NCBI GenBank assembly: GCA_964450725.1 | Contig: CAYVGO010000014.1 | Span: 1-42,396 of the forward strand | Direction of reading: 5' to 3' | From: CAYVGO01 sp964450725 | GTDB lineage: Bacteria; Bacteroidota; Bacteroidia; Bacteroidales; UBA932 | DNA: 42,396 nucleotides | Shown: positions 16,350 to 25,339 of the stretch, in pieces | Layout of the letters: every line of letters begins with the position of its first letter | Position numbering within the stretch: position 1 is the stretch's first letter | Position numbers and translations under genes: made by a program | The notes under the pieces: model-generated | Databases searched by the model: none | Seen by the model: only the letters and a program-made list of their open reading frames with translations | Told to the model about the DNA's origin: nothing

Positions 16350-17108
16350 TTATGGCACAATGGATGAAGGTAAAAACGTAACTCTAATTTCGTAAAGACG
16401 TTTTTTTGCTTCTTTTTTGTCTGGTCTTCTTGATTTATTGACCACCATATAACGGCGTGGTTTGGTAAAGTCTCCGGGTTTTCCTAATGCAGGTGCACCA
16501 TCAACATTTTCAACAATACAGTTATGAGGTTGTGCTAAAAGAAACTCAAAAATTATTTCTTTGGGCTTTATTGGCAGTGTAATCTCTGTACCAAGTAAAT
16601 TACCATCCTCAAGTACTCCGCTCAATTGAAAGGGGGGAGTAAATTTTTGACTGTCAAAAAAGTAAACGGCCCCCGGACTTTTATACAAACAAGATGATTC
16701 AATAAAGGTATTGATAACATATAGCGAATCACCCGGAGCAGAGGCTAAATACTCTCGCGTTAAAGAATTTTTGAGTATAACGGTTTCTCCCGGCGCTAAG
16801 GTTAAAGTATCATTGATCACCACGTCTTCATTGGCTGTATTGGTGAATTCTTTTGCTGTAGTTCCATTTCCGATGTTTTGAGTAGCAATGTATCCTTCCA
16901 CCCATTTATTCCAACTTCCTTTGGCATAAATTTGGTTTTTAAATAATTCTCTTCCATAGACATTCCAGTAAGGAGTGCCCAATCCTACTTCTTCATAGAT
17001 ATCAACAGGAATTCCTTCATCATATACTAACCCCATTTGACATCCTGTGAAAAAAATTATGCTGACAATCAGCACAGATAACCGATTAAATAATTTCATA
17101 TTTGTCAT
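16350..17108 (-). CDS. SusD-associated surface lipoprotein with DUF5018-like C-terminus
   Basis: A 252-residue lipoprotein, third gene after SusC1-SusD1 with a 13-base gap. A second ATG at 17099 gives a shorter N-terminus and is equally possible. The lipobox FTGC (C23 counted from the longer start) ends the signal. The middle is beta-rich (NEDVVINDTLTLAPGETVIL). The last 60 residues, VDGAPALGKPGDFTKPRRYM followed by a basic stretch and YEIRVTFLP, match the end of the lipoprotein at 22805-23287 in pattern: GAPxLGxPGDxxxxxxYxV and a closing strand. I recall this as the DUF5018-type domain of SusC/D loci. The place in the operon suggests a surface glycan-binding protein. Confidence 0.7.
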   Translation of the reverse strand: MTNMKLFNRLSVLIVSIIFFTGCQMGLVYDEGIPVDIYEEVGLGTPYWNVYGRELFKNQIYAKGSWNKWVEGYIATQNIGNGTTAKEFTNTANEDVVINDTLTLAPGETVILKNSLTREYLASAPGDSLYVINTFIESSCLYKSPGAVYFFDSQKFTPPFQLSGVLEDGNLLGTEITLPIKPKEIIFEFLLAQPHNCIVENVDGAPALGKPGDFTKPRRYMVVNKSRRPDKKEAKKRLYEIRVTFLPSSIVP

Positions 17109-17121
17109 AGTTTTAGTTTTA

Positions 17122-19143
17122 TTAATTATTCCATTTAGTGTTTGTCCATCCCGGATTTTGAATCAGGTTTTTGTAGGTAGATTGCAGCGTTGACGAAATT
17201 GGATAGAAATAATAACGCGGGTGGTTAAACTTGCGTTCATATGTCTCAAGAGCAGCTAAAGGGGCTGTTTCAAATTTTGGAGTGAAGTAGCTCGGATCGT
17301 TATCCGGAACAGCATATCCATTGAGATTTTCTCCTGCTACTTTACTTTCTACACCTTTTCTGAAGATATGTATTCCTCGAGAGAAGGTATTCAATTCTTC
17401 AATCGTTGGTTTTCCGGCAGCTTCGCCCCAGCGTAACAAATCAAAATAACGGAAGCCGGGAGATTCAAAGGCAAATTCAATTCGTCTTTGGAGTTTACAC
17501 TCTTCCAATACATCATGTCCGGCAATGGCAACATCGTAATCTCCAATTCCTGCTCTGTCCCGAATTTTGTTGATATAGGTTAACTCATCTCCTTTGTTCA
17601 ATTTAATTGCAGCTTCGGCACAATTCAGCAACACTTCTGCATAACGAATATTAAAATAACAAGTGGTTCGTTGCTCTTTATTTAATGCACCGGTTTCAAA
17701 AAATTTGTCGAAGCGAGAATATTTTCTGGAATAGTAACCGGTAATGGTTTGCGAAGCGCTTCTTCCGATGGGATATGTTGAGATATTTTCTGTCGTTCTG
17801 AATCCTGAGTGAAGAGCACTATACTGGAAACTGTTTACTGTACCGGGAGTAGTGTTAGAATTGTCTATCCAGGTTTGAATTTCATATCTTGCTTCAGAGG
17901 GGGGACCCATATAAGCCCCGTCATAAGTTACGGTAGCATAAAAACGGCTGTCTCTGTCTTTAAAAATATTGCGATAGTCTTTGCCGGTGCCATTGATGAC
18001 TCCATTGGCATTTCCGGTAACTCCTAAGTTCCGGGCTTGTTGGGTCAACCACCAAGGTTTATATTTGTTATCAGCATCATCTTTTTGATAATAACAATCG
18101 ACCAAATCTTGTGTGGGAAATATTCCGGAACGCATCTCCCAACTCAAAGTAGTGTTATTACCATAGTATCGACCGTCCGGACCATTTTTTTCCGTAGGAT
18201 TAAATCCACTGCGGTTAGTCAGATTAAATAAAACAGGCCAAATGGATTCAACGGATTTATAAGAGAAGTCAGAGGTAAACAAATCTATATATTTTTCTTC
18301 TAAATCATATTGATTGGCATTTATCACTTCTTTTGCTGCGTTATAAGCCAAGTCATAATAGTGCTGTGAAGTTTTGGTAAATTTGAATAATCCCGAAGGG
18401 TCGTCATAACTGTGAATACCATTTTCCGATGCTTCTGCAGCGCAGCCGGCAAATAATGCTACACGAGATTTGAAAGCCTGTGCTACAGCAACATTCACAA
18501 TACCTATATCCGGTGTAACGGTGTTGATTTTAAGATGTAGAATCGCATTATCCAAATCACTCAACATATTATCAAAAAGAGCTTCTCTTTTAATTCGCGG
18601 TAAAAATGTTTCGTCAAAAACAGTCAATACTTTGTCAACATAAGGTACGGTTCCCCAATATTGTTCCATTTCAAAGTACACCCATGCTCTGAAGAAATAG
18701 GATTCTCCCAATAGCTGAGCCTTTTGTGCTTCTCCAAGTACAGTACTGCCACCAATTTTTTCTATACCGATATTAACGGCTCTTATTTTATTGTAAGAGG
18801 TAGCCCAAGGCATGACAAGGAGATCTACAGAAATTCCGGTTTCCGCATCATAACGACGTCTGGTAATTTGCTCTTGACGATAGGTATTCCAGTCAGTTTC
18901 ATTATTTCCCAAGCAATTGTCTGACCACTGTTCTGATTGAAAATTGTGTCCTGAAGCTAAGGGTGTCCAAGTGTAAAAATCATTAACATAGTTACGAGCC
19001 AATGCGGGGTTATTCCAAAATTGCTCGTCTCCAACATGTGTTGTCGGTGTAATATCTAAGGGGTTACATCCCCAAACAAAAACCGTTAAAACCATTAACA
19101 GGCTAAAAAACGGTCGGGTAAAGTTTATCTTTTTATTATTCAT
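17122..19143 (-). CDS. SusD/RagB-family glycan-binding lipoprotein 1
   Basis: A 673-residue outer-membrane lipoprotein that forms the lid over its SusC channel and captures glycan on the cell surface. The signal ends VFVWGC with C26. The TPR-like helical core shows the usual NPLDITPTTHVGDEQFWNN start, LGESYFFRAWVYFEMEQYWG and NIRYAEVLLNCAEAAIKLNK. It continues with INKIRDRAGIGDYDV, a FESPGFRYFDLLRWGEA motif, and the closing YYFYPISSTLQ then NLIQNPGW. It begins 19 bases after SusC1. It is longer than classical SusD (about 550), as in many RagB-type members; the ligand cannot be read from sequence. Confidence 0.93.
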   Translation of the reverse strand: MNNKKINFTRPFFSLLMVLTVFVWGCNPLDITPTTHVGDEQFWNNPALARNYVNDFYTWTPLASGHNFQSEQWSDNCLGNNETDWNTYRQEQITRRRYDAETGISVDLLVMPWATSYNKIRAVNIGIEKIGGSTVLGEAQKAQLLGESYFFRAWVYFEMEQYWGTVPYVDKVLTVFDETFLPRIKREALFDNMLSDLDNAILHLKINTVTPDIGIVNVAVAQAFKSRVALFAGCAAEASENGIHSYDDPSGLFKFTKTSQHYYDLAYNAAKEVINANQYDLEEKYIDLFTSDFSYKSVESIWPVLFNLTNRSGFNPTEKNGPDGRYYGNNTTLSWEMRSGIFPTQDLVDCYYQKDDADNKYKPWWLTQQARNLGVTGNANGVINGTGKDYRNIFKDRDSRFYATVTYDGAYMGPPSEARYEIQTWIDNSNTTPGTVNSFQYSALHSGFRTTENISTYPIGRSASQTITGYYSRKYSRFDKFFETGALNKEQRTTCYFNIRYAEVLLNCAEAAIKLNKGDELTYINKIRDRAGIGDYDVAIAGHDVLEECKLQRRIEFAFESPGFRYFDLLRWGEAAGKPTIEELNTFSRGIHIFRKGVESKVAGENLNGYAVPDNDPSYFTPKFETAPLAALETYERKFNHPRYYFYPISSTLQSTYKNLIQNPGWTNTKWNN

Positions 19144-19162
19144 GATTATATAGATTTATGGT

Positions 19163-22100
19163 TTATAATGTAATGGTTAATCCGAAAGTATAGGAACGCT
19201 GTGTAGGATAACTTCCTAAAGTACCATTTTCGTTATATATCCCTGCCCCTGATGTAATAAACTCAGGGTCTTGTAAGTTTTTCAACGGATATGATTTTTT
19301 AGTCCAAGTAAAAGCATTGGTTACGACAAAACTAAGTTCGAGACCGTTAATAAAATTTACATTTTTGAGTAGTACGGTTTTGAAGTCATAACGTATGCTG
19401 ATGTTTTTCAGTTTCAAATAAGAAGCATCAAATACCCATCTGTCAATGAACTGAGATCCAAAACCACCATCGGGACCCGGATTGGGTATTGGTAAAATAG
19501 CATTTGTGTTTGGGTTACTTGGAAGGTAGGCGTATTGAAAAGCATATTGTCCATAATTCCACATATAAGCTTGCTGGCTTCTCATGGGAGAGGGCATAGT
19601 ACCCGTAACATGAGTAGCTCCTTGAAAGAATACTTCTATATCAAATCCGTTCCAATTTGCTCCTAATGTAATACCAAAGAGGCTTAAAGGCACAGTTCCC
19701 GGAAGATTGTTATAGATACGGCTATTGTTAGTAAGAGGTCTTCCGTCTCCGGCAGTATTATTCAAACGTATAGTACCTAAAGATGGATTGTAACTGGGAT
19801 GTAATACGGAATTATACATTTCGTCCCAAGAACCAAACAATCCGCTTGAAGGATAGACAGTAGAATAAGTAGATTGCATGTTACGTTTTCCGATTTGGTC
19901 ATATCGGTTATAAAAATATAATGTTTGCTTGTCAGCATGTCTTGTTACACGTTCGTCCCAATACGAATAATTAACCCCTGCACGATAACTGAATTTTCCG
20001 ACCCTGTCTGCCCAATTTAAAGAAAATTCGACCCCTCCTTTTCTACTGGTTTCATAAGGAGCATTGATTTTAGGTGTATTAGGCATTCCTAATATATCTG
20101 TACTAATGGCTTCCGGAGCCATAGGTGTTTCAGAGCCGCTGTTGAGATAAAGGTAGGTATCAAAAGATCCGGTAAGTCTGTCTTGGAATAAACCAATATC
20201 CAAACCTCCGCTGAATTGATTACTGTTTGACCATGTCAAATCATTGGCTACCAGTGATTCACGCCATGCCAAATTTGAACTATAGTCTCCGAATAATACT
20301 TTTGATTCACTTTGTGAATATTGATTTTGATAAGAAAACGGATTTCCTAACTCATCACCTACACTACCGTAACCGGCACGTAATTTAAATTGATTTAAAA
20401 TTTTGGGACTGACCAAGTCCTTAAACCAATTTTCTTGGGTAATGGCATAAGCGACAGAAACCGCCTGAAAATATCCCCAACGTTTTTTAGGACTATAATT
20501 TACGGAACCGTTATAGTTGGCACTATATTGAATAATATATTTTCCATCATAGTCATAAGAAACCCGTCCGACAAATCCGGAAGAAGCCCACTCAGAGGCA
20601 TTTCCATCAGTCGGTATTGTTCCATCAGTCTCTTTTCCTGTAAGTATTTGTGCTCCATACTTAATTTGAGGAGTAAAGATGGTGGGGTATCCCTTTGCTT
20701 TTGCTTGTGTGAAATTCGTACGGCGTGTTTGGTGTTGGTAGTTTACCATGGCAGCCACATTGTGTTTGCCAAAAGACCGACTATAATCAATTTGATAAAT
20801 TCCGGTTAACAAGTAATAGTTAGACCATCGTTGAGTAAGGTTTGCATTATCAGGATTGTAACTGTTAGCATTTTTTGCGGCAGGATTATCATAAACATTC
20901 AATTGGTCATAGTTGAATGTTTTATTCATATCATAACTTGTATTGAAGTTTACGTTTGCTGTAAGTGCCAATCCTTTTACCCATGGTAAATCCCATCTAA
21001 GGGCTGTACTTCCCTGAAATCGGTAAGCATCAGTATTATTGAATCCGGTACCCAATAGTGCATCAACCGAACCTGCTCGTGCTTTTCCTGTACTCCAAGC
21101 GGCGGGACGAGTTGGCATAGTATGTCCATACATTGCATTGTTAAAAATACTTGTTCCGGCAGCCGGTTGCTTTTTGTTATTCATATTGCCGTTGATGTTG
21201 AATGTAAATTTTAAACTTTTATCTTTTAGAAGATATGAGTCTGTATTTAAAATAAAATTTACTTGTTGGTAGTCAAAGGTCGGGCTGATACCGTTTTGGT
21301 TTAAATAACCTAAACTGGAGTAATATTTAATACGTTCACCGCCTCCTCTGATGCTTACATTGGTTTGAGACATAGGTTGGACATGGTCAAACATTTCCCA
21401 AGGGTCATAAGTAGAATAGTAGTCCTGTATATTTCCTTTTACGGTTTGATAGGGGTCAAACAGTTTATTGATGTCATCAAGAGTATAGCCTATTCCGTAT
21501 TCCGTATTTACCCTATCTCTGATCTGTTCAAAAGAGTTTCCTTTTTGCCACAAATCACCCATATAATATTTTGAAAGTTCTGTGTTGCTATAAGTTGGTT
21601 CTCCGGCAAAAGCTGCAAACGCTAAATCATTTCTTGTCTTTACATATTCATAAGAACTCATTACCTTAGGTCTATATGCCGGAGTCATAATAGATACTTT
21701 TTGGCTCAGAGTAATTACTGGCGACCCATCTTTTCCTCTTTTTGTGGCAATTACCACTACACCATCTTTTGCTCGAGGACCGTAAACGGCAGTGGCAGAA
21801 GCATCTTTTAATATACTCATGGAAGCAATATCGTCCGGACGTAATCTGTTGAAAAATTCGGTTCCCTGCTCTGTTTCCATCACTACATCATCAATCACAT
21901 ACAAAATGTTTGCACCTCCTCTAATCCAAATTTTAGTATTTTCACCCGGAGCACCCGAAGATTGCTGGGTAATCACCCCGGTAACACGTCCTCCTAATCC
22001 TTCTCCAATAGTGGTTACGGGCAATTTGACAAGTTGGTCCATCTTTACATTGGATATACCTGCAGACATCGTTTTTGCTTTCTGTACTCCTCCATAACCA

Positions 22101-22423
22101 ACAACTACCACATCATCAATACTTTGAGCACCTTCTTCCATTACTACCGTCATGTTACTTTGTGCCGCTACCTCAATGTCAATATAACCGATGGATGAGA
22201 ATTTTAATATTGTACCCGGATCAACATTAAAGTTGAAAATTCCGTTAACGTCAGTAACTACACCTTTTGTAGTTCCTTTTTGGATGACAGAAGCACCGAT
22301 TATCGGTTCTCCGTTAGTATCTTTAACCGCACCGGAAATTTGGGCAAAAGAGACTGTGATACTGGCTAAAAAAGCCGTTAGTGTTAAAGAACACCTCTGA
22401 ATTAAATGCTTTTTGTACTTCAT
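19163..22423 (-). CDS. SusC/RagA-family TonB-linked outer-membrane protein 1
   Basis: A 1086-residue TonB-dependent importer for SusD-bound glycan fragments. The signal is cleaved after ITVSFA (near residue 27). Residues 28-98 form the carboxypeptidase-regulatory-like domain (SGAVKDTNGEPIIGASVIQK, then GTTKGVVTDVNG and LKFSSIGY). The SIDDVVVVGYG segment at 101-111 opens the plug, which has IWIRGGANILYVIDDVVM and ILKDASATAVYGPRAKDGVV. The rest is a 22-strand barrel ending RSYTFGLTITL with a terminal Leu. Upstream is the conserved hairpin-A12 promoter; downstream are SusD1 and a lipoprotein. The first 110 residues are closely shared with the other three SusC proteins of the window. Confidence 0.95.
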   Translation of the reverse strand: MKYKKHLIQRCSLTLTAFLASITVSFAQISGAVKDTNGEPIIGASVIQKGTTKGVVTDVNGIFNFNVDPGTILKFSSIGYIDIEVAAQSNMTVVMEEGAQSIDDVVVVGYGGVQKAKTMSAGISNVKMDQLVKLPVTTIGEGLGGRVTGVITQQSSGAPGENTKIWIRGGANILYVIDDVVMETEQGTEFFNRLRPDDIASMSILKDASATAVYGPRAKDGVVVIATKRGKDGSPVITLSQKVSIMTPAYRPKVMSSYEYVKTRNDLAFAAFAGEPTYSNTELSKYYMGDLWQKGNSFEQIRDRVNTEYGIGYTLDDINKLFDPYQTVKGNIQDYYSTYDPWEMFDHVQPMSQTNVSIRGGGERIKYYSSLGYLNQNGISPTFDYQQVNFILNTDSYLLKDKSLKFTFNINGNMNNKKQPAAGTSIFNNAMYGHTMPTRPAAWSTGKARAGSVDALLGTGFNNTDAYRFQGSTALRWDLPWVKGLALTANVNFNTSYDMNKTFNYDQLNVYDNPAAKNANSYNPDNANLTQRWSNYYLLTGIYQIDYSRSFGKHNVAAMVNYQHQTRRTNFTQAKAKGYPTIFTPQIKYGAQILTGKETDGTIPTDGNASEWASSGFVGRVSYDYDGKYIIQYSANYNGSVNYSPKKRWGYFQAVSVAYAITQENWFKDLVSPKILNQFKLRAGYGSVGDELGNPFSYQNQYSQSESKVLFGDYSSNLAWRESLVANDLTWSNSNQFSGGLDIGLFQDRLTGSFDTYLYLNSGSETPMAPEAISTDILGMPNTPKINAPYETSRKGGVEFSLNWADRVGKFSYRAGVNYSYWDERVTRHADKQTLYFYNRYDQIGKRNMQSTYSTVYPSSGLFGSWDEMYNSVLHPSYNPSLGTIRLNNTAGDGRPLTNNSRIYNNLPGTVPLSLFGITLGANWNGFDIEVFFQGATHVTGTMPSPMRSQQAYMWNYGQYAFQYAYLPSNPNTNAILPIPNPGPDGGFGSQFIDRWVFDASYLKLKNISIRYDFKTVLLKNVNFINGLELSFVVTNAFTWTKKSYPLKNLQDPEFITSGAGIYNENGTLGSYPTQRSYTFGLTITL

Positions 22424-22486
22424 GAACTAAAAATTAAAAAATGGATAAAACTTATTAAGTAGGTAATACTCAATAAATACAAAGAG

Positions 22487-22563
22487 CAAAGATAAGTAAT
22501 CGAAACAAAATAGCAACGTATCAAAAAAAAAAAACGTTAAATTGATTATATTTAACGTTTTTT
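22487..22563 (-). promoter_or_regulatory. Hairpin-A12-promoter cassette of susC1
   Basis: In the gene direction the order is: hairpin with 14-bp arms (AACGTTAAAT and ATTTAACGTT plus A/T ends, 22529-22563), T12 (22523-22534, the first bases shared with the hairpin arm), GATACGTTG carrying the -33 TTG (22514-22516), a 19-base spacer, and TATCTTTG (22487-22494). The predicted start site is about 57 bases before the ATG. The core CAACGTATC-A12-CGTTAAA on the plus strand is identical in the susC2 and susC3 leaders. Confidence 0.85.
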
Positions 22564-22736
22564 CACTCTTCCACTTTTGGAATAAACGTATTTAAAATGT
22601 TTATTGTAAATAATTTAAATACATTTTTAGAAGGTCGAATACTGCCATTAAAGAGAATACAGTTATATTTACATATTTTCTATACTAAAATGGTATTAAA
22701 TGGATTAATTATCTTAATTAGTTTATAATGGAATTG
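22564..22736. other. AT-rich spacer, nothing recognised
   Basis: This stretch between the susC1 promoter cassette and the terminator of the preceding operon is very AT-rich. I see no gene, no tandem repeat and no clear operator. A regulator site for susC1, if there is one, would most likely lie here. Confidence 0.4.
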
Positions 22737-22783
22737 AAAAAAATCGGCCGCTATTTTTAGTTGAGAACCCAATAGCGACCGAT
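22737..22783 (-). terminator. Intrinsic terminator of the SusC2-SusD2-lipoprotein operon
   Basis: ATCGGCCGCTATT (22743-22755) pairs with AATAGCGACCGAT (22771-22783) with one mismatch in 13 bp, and in the minus direction the stem is followed by six T (22737-22742). It lies about 20 bases after the lipoprotein stop. Confidence 0.9.
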
Positions 22784-22804
22784 GATCTTGATGGTTTTAT
22801 TATC

Positions 22805-23287
22805 CTAAGGTGTAATAGTAACAGTAACAGTCCATATTTTTTTCGTTCCGTTAGCGGCTTTTACTTCATATTTTTTTGCTCCGTTCCAATCTCCGGGGAC
22901 TCCTAATACGGGAGCTCCTTCTATGGGAGTAATTTTTGCGGCAGTTGAAATGGTAAAATAACATACAATGTTAGATAAAGATACTTTTTGTCGCTCTTCG
23001 GTATTCCACCCTGTATCAGCGCTGTTGGATTCTGCATCAGGTATTCTAAAAGTTGCCGTTACCGTCATGGCTACGGTATCAATATTCATACTGGTGCGAC
23101 CGAGTCCTTTATTGATTACCACATTTTCTCCTGTTACCCATGTTTGCGGTCCTAAATAACGATATTCTCCACTGATTCCTGTTATTTTTGCCTCGCTGAA
23201 AGCCGGAAGTTCATCAAGATTATAGCGAAGACAAGAAGAAAATATAGTCAATATAAAAACTGACAAGATTAAATATTTGATTTTCAT
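22805..23287 (-). CDS. Small SusD-associated lipoprotein with DUF5018-like domain
   Basis: A 160-residue lipoprotein placed 26 bases after SusD2, the same position as the lipoprotein after SusD1. The signal MKIKYLILSVFILTIFSSC has its lipid-anchor Cys at 19. The mature protein starts YNLDELPAFSEAKITG. It ends in the same domain as its paralogue: IEGAPVLGVPGDWNGAKKYE followed by V, a short charged stretch and IWTVTVTITP. The domain forms nearly the whole mature chain here, whereas the paralogue has an added N-terminal part. Role inferred from position: surface glycan binding alongside SusD2. Its own terminator follows. Confidence 0.75.
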   Translation of the reverse strand: MKIKYLILSVFILTIFSSCLRYNLDELPAFSEAKITGISGEYRYLGPQTWVTGENVVINKGLGRTSMNIDTVAMTVTATFRIPDAESNSADTGWNTEERQKVSLSNIVCYFTISTAAKITPIEGAPVLGVPGDWNGAKKYEVKAANGTKKIWTVTVTITP

Positions 23288-23313
23288 ATAATAATTTATT
23301 TTTTAGTGAAACA

Positions 23314-25302
23314 TTATTCCCATCCGGGATTTTGTAGTCCCAAATTTGGATTTTTCTCCAGTTCCTTTTTTGGTATAGGAAGTAGATAGCGACGATTATT
23401 AAATTCGAATTGTCTTTTATGAACATCTTGGAATGAGATTACACCCACAAAGAAAGCATCTGTATTGTTAGATATTTGAATAAATGTAGGTTCTTCCAGC
23501 AAATGTTCTGCTTTTCCTTTTGCCGGAGTATCTTTATTGGCATCTCCTCCATGAAGTCCCCAACGCAAGCAAGACCAATAGTAATCATTTTCATAAGCCA
23601 ACTCTGCCCGTCTTTCGGTAATATAATCCTCCCACGCATCTCTAGAACCGGAAGCGGTAGAAGCCGGAAGATCTCCATGCGTTGTTCTTGTTCTGTTTAA
23701 TGTTGCAACGGCATTTGTATATTGACCTTTCCAAAGTAGTGCTTCAGCTTTATTGAGTAAAGCACGTCCGAAACGGAAAAGTACCCAGTGGTAGTCTGTT
23801 AGATTAGACACAAATGCCCGTCCTCCTTCAGGATTGTTATAACATTGTTTTCGAAGATAATAGTTTGACGGTGATCTGTAATATCCTAAATCAGTTCCTC
23901 CGGCAGAATATCTGTCAAGGTTTCCTCGAAAGCGTGTATATACTTTTTCTTTATACCACTCAGAACTGTCATGAACAAATGTAGCATAAAATCGTTTGTC
24001 TCTATTGGAGTACATCAGTGCAGATAAATTGGTTCCCGGTGTTCTCGCTTTTTTACCCATTGTTATTGTGCCGGATTGCATCTTTTCCAATATTATATCT
24101 TTTCCCCACCAACTATTTTGTCCTACAATAAATCCGTCTGAAACAGTATAAATAGTATCAATCGTTGCAGAGGTCATTATGTTGGTTTGATGCCATACTT
24201 TAGCTGTCCCGTCATTGTCTATCATCAAATAAGCATCGGCAAGGTTTTGGGTAGGATACCGCGTACCCCATGCTTCAAATACGGTAGTAACACTAAAGTT
24301 GTATTTTTCGATAAACTTTTTCATTAAAGCGGCACTGTCGCTTTTCCCTACCAATGTTTTGGCATAAGCATCGTTGATTTGAAAGTTGCTGGCATTGGGT
24401 ATTGTTGTTTGCATATTTGTACTCTGACAAGTAAACCCTGTGGCTCTTGATTTGTAGTGAGCAAAAATGACTTCATTAAGTGTTCCTCCCACATTTTCAT
24501 TAAACATATTACCAAACTGGTCTGCCCCTACCAAAGAGTACCCTAATCCTTCAAGATCATCTACTGCTTTAATACATTTATCTAACCATGTTGTTCGTAA
24601 TGCTTCATCACCGGTATATGCCGCCGCAGTTAAACAAACTTCACTCAGCAAGGCATATGCTGCTCCTTTATTGAGTTGTCCGGGAGTTTTAGATTCGGTC
24701 ATATTCGGTATGGCTTCCTCAATGTCTTTAATAATAAGTTTGTAAGATTCATCAGGGTTTGCAGTGAGTTTAAATTCTGTTTTTAATCCGTTGTTGACTG
24801 TGTCTTGAAAGGTCAGTACTTTGTCAATGTAGACAATGCGTCCTACACCGCGTGCCTGACGATAATAATATAACGCTCTGAGTAATTTGCCCTCTGCCAT
24901 CAATTCTTTTGTGTCGGTTTCAGTAAGCCCTTTGTTTTCATACTCTTTCGCTTTTTGAATAATCATGTTGATTTTTCGGATAGTACCATATCCGCCAAAA
25001 AAACCCAAATCATCTCCATTGGTGATTAACTCTTGGTTAAATCCGTTTTCACTTTGATTGTCTTGCACTTTATTAATCATATTAGGGGTTCTGCATTCCC
25101 ATGTGGTGATCTGCCCTTCTACATAATTTGGGATGACATTGTTATAAACATCGTATACAAAAGCTTGTGCCGATATTCTACTACCAAATACAGTCGCCTC
25201 ATCATAAATTGCCGTAGGTTTAGTATCCAATACTTCATTACAAGAGGAAAAGAAAATTATTCCGAAAAGCAATAATACTATATTATACTTTATTTTTTTC
25301 AT
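23314..25302 (-). CDS. SusD/RagB-family glycan-binding lipoprotein 2
   Basis: A 662-residue SusD homologue starting 37 bases after SusC2. The signal MKKIKYNIVLLLFGIIFFSS is followed by C21. Characteristic parts are NEVLDTKPTAIYDEATVFGS at the mature start, the helix LMAEGKLLRALYYYRQARGVG, and LLNKAEALLWKGQYTNAVAT. The closing PIPKKELEKNPNLGLQNPGW is the standard SusD ending. A segment WEDYITERRAELAYENDYYW corresponds to the FE...R.FDLxRW region of the family. It differs strongly from SusD1 in its middle, so a different ligand is likely. Confidence 0.93.
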   Translation of the reverse strand: MKKIKYNIVLLLFGIIFFSSCNEVLDTKPTAIYDEATVFGSRISAQAFVYDVYNNVIPNYVEGQITTWECRTPNMINKVQDNQSENGFNQELITNGDDLGFFGGYGTIRKINMIIQKAKEYENKGLTETDTKELMAEGKLLRALYYYRQARGVGRIVYIDKVLTFQDTVNNGLKTEFKLTANPDESYKLIIKDIEEAIPNMTESKTPGQLNKGAAYALLSEVCLTAAAYTGDEALRTTWLDKCIKAVDDLEGLGYSLVGADQFGNMFNENVGGTLNEVIFAHYKSRATGFTCQSTNMQTTIPNASNFQINDAYAKTLVGKSDSAALMKKFIEKYNFSVTTVFEAWGTRYPTQNLADAYLMIDNDGTAKVWHQTNIMTSATIDTIYTVSDGFIVGQNSWWGKDIILEKMQSGTITMGKKARTPGTNLSALMYSNRDKRFYATFVHDSSEWYKEKVYTRFRGNLDRYSAGGTDLGYYRSPSNYYLRKQCYNNPEGGRAFVSNLTDYHWVLFRFGRALLNKAEALLWKGQYTNAVATLNRTRTTHGDLPASTASGSRDAWEDYITERRAELAYENDYYWSCLRWGLHGGDANKDTPAKGKAEHLLEEPTFIQISNNTDAFFVGVISFQDVHKRQFEFNNRRYLLPIPKKELEKNPNLGLQNPGWE

Positions 25303-25339
25303 ACTTAAATAATTTTAGAAGTTTGTTAATCTTATTCAT

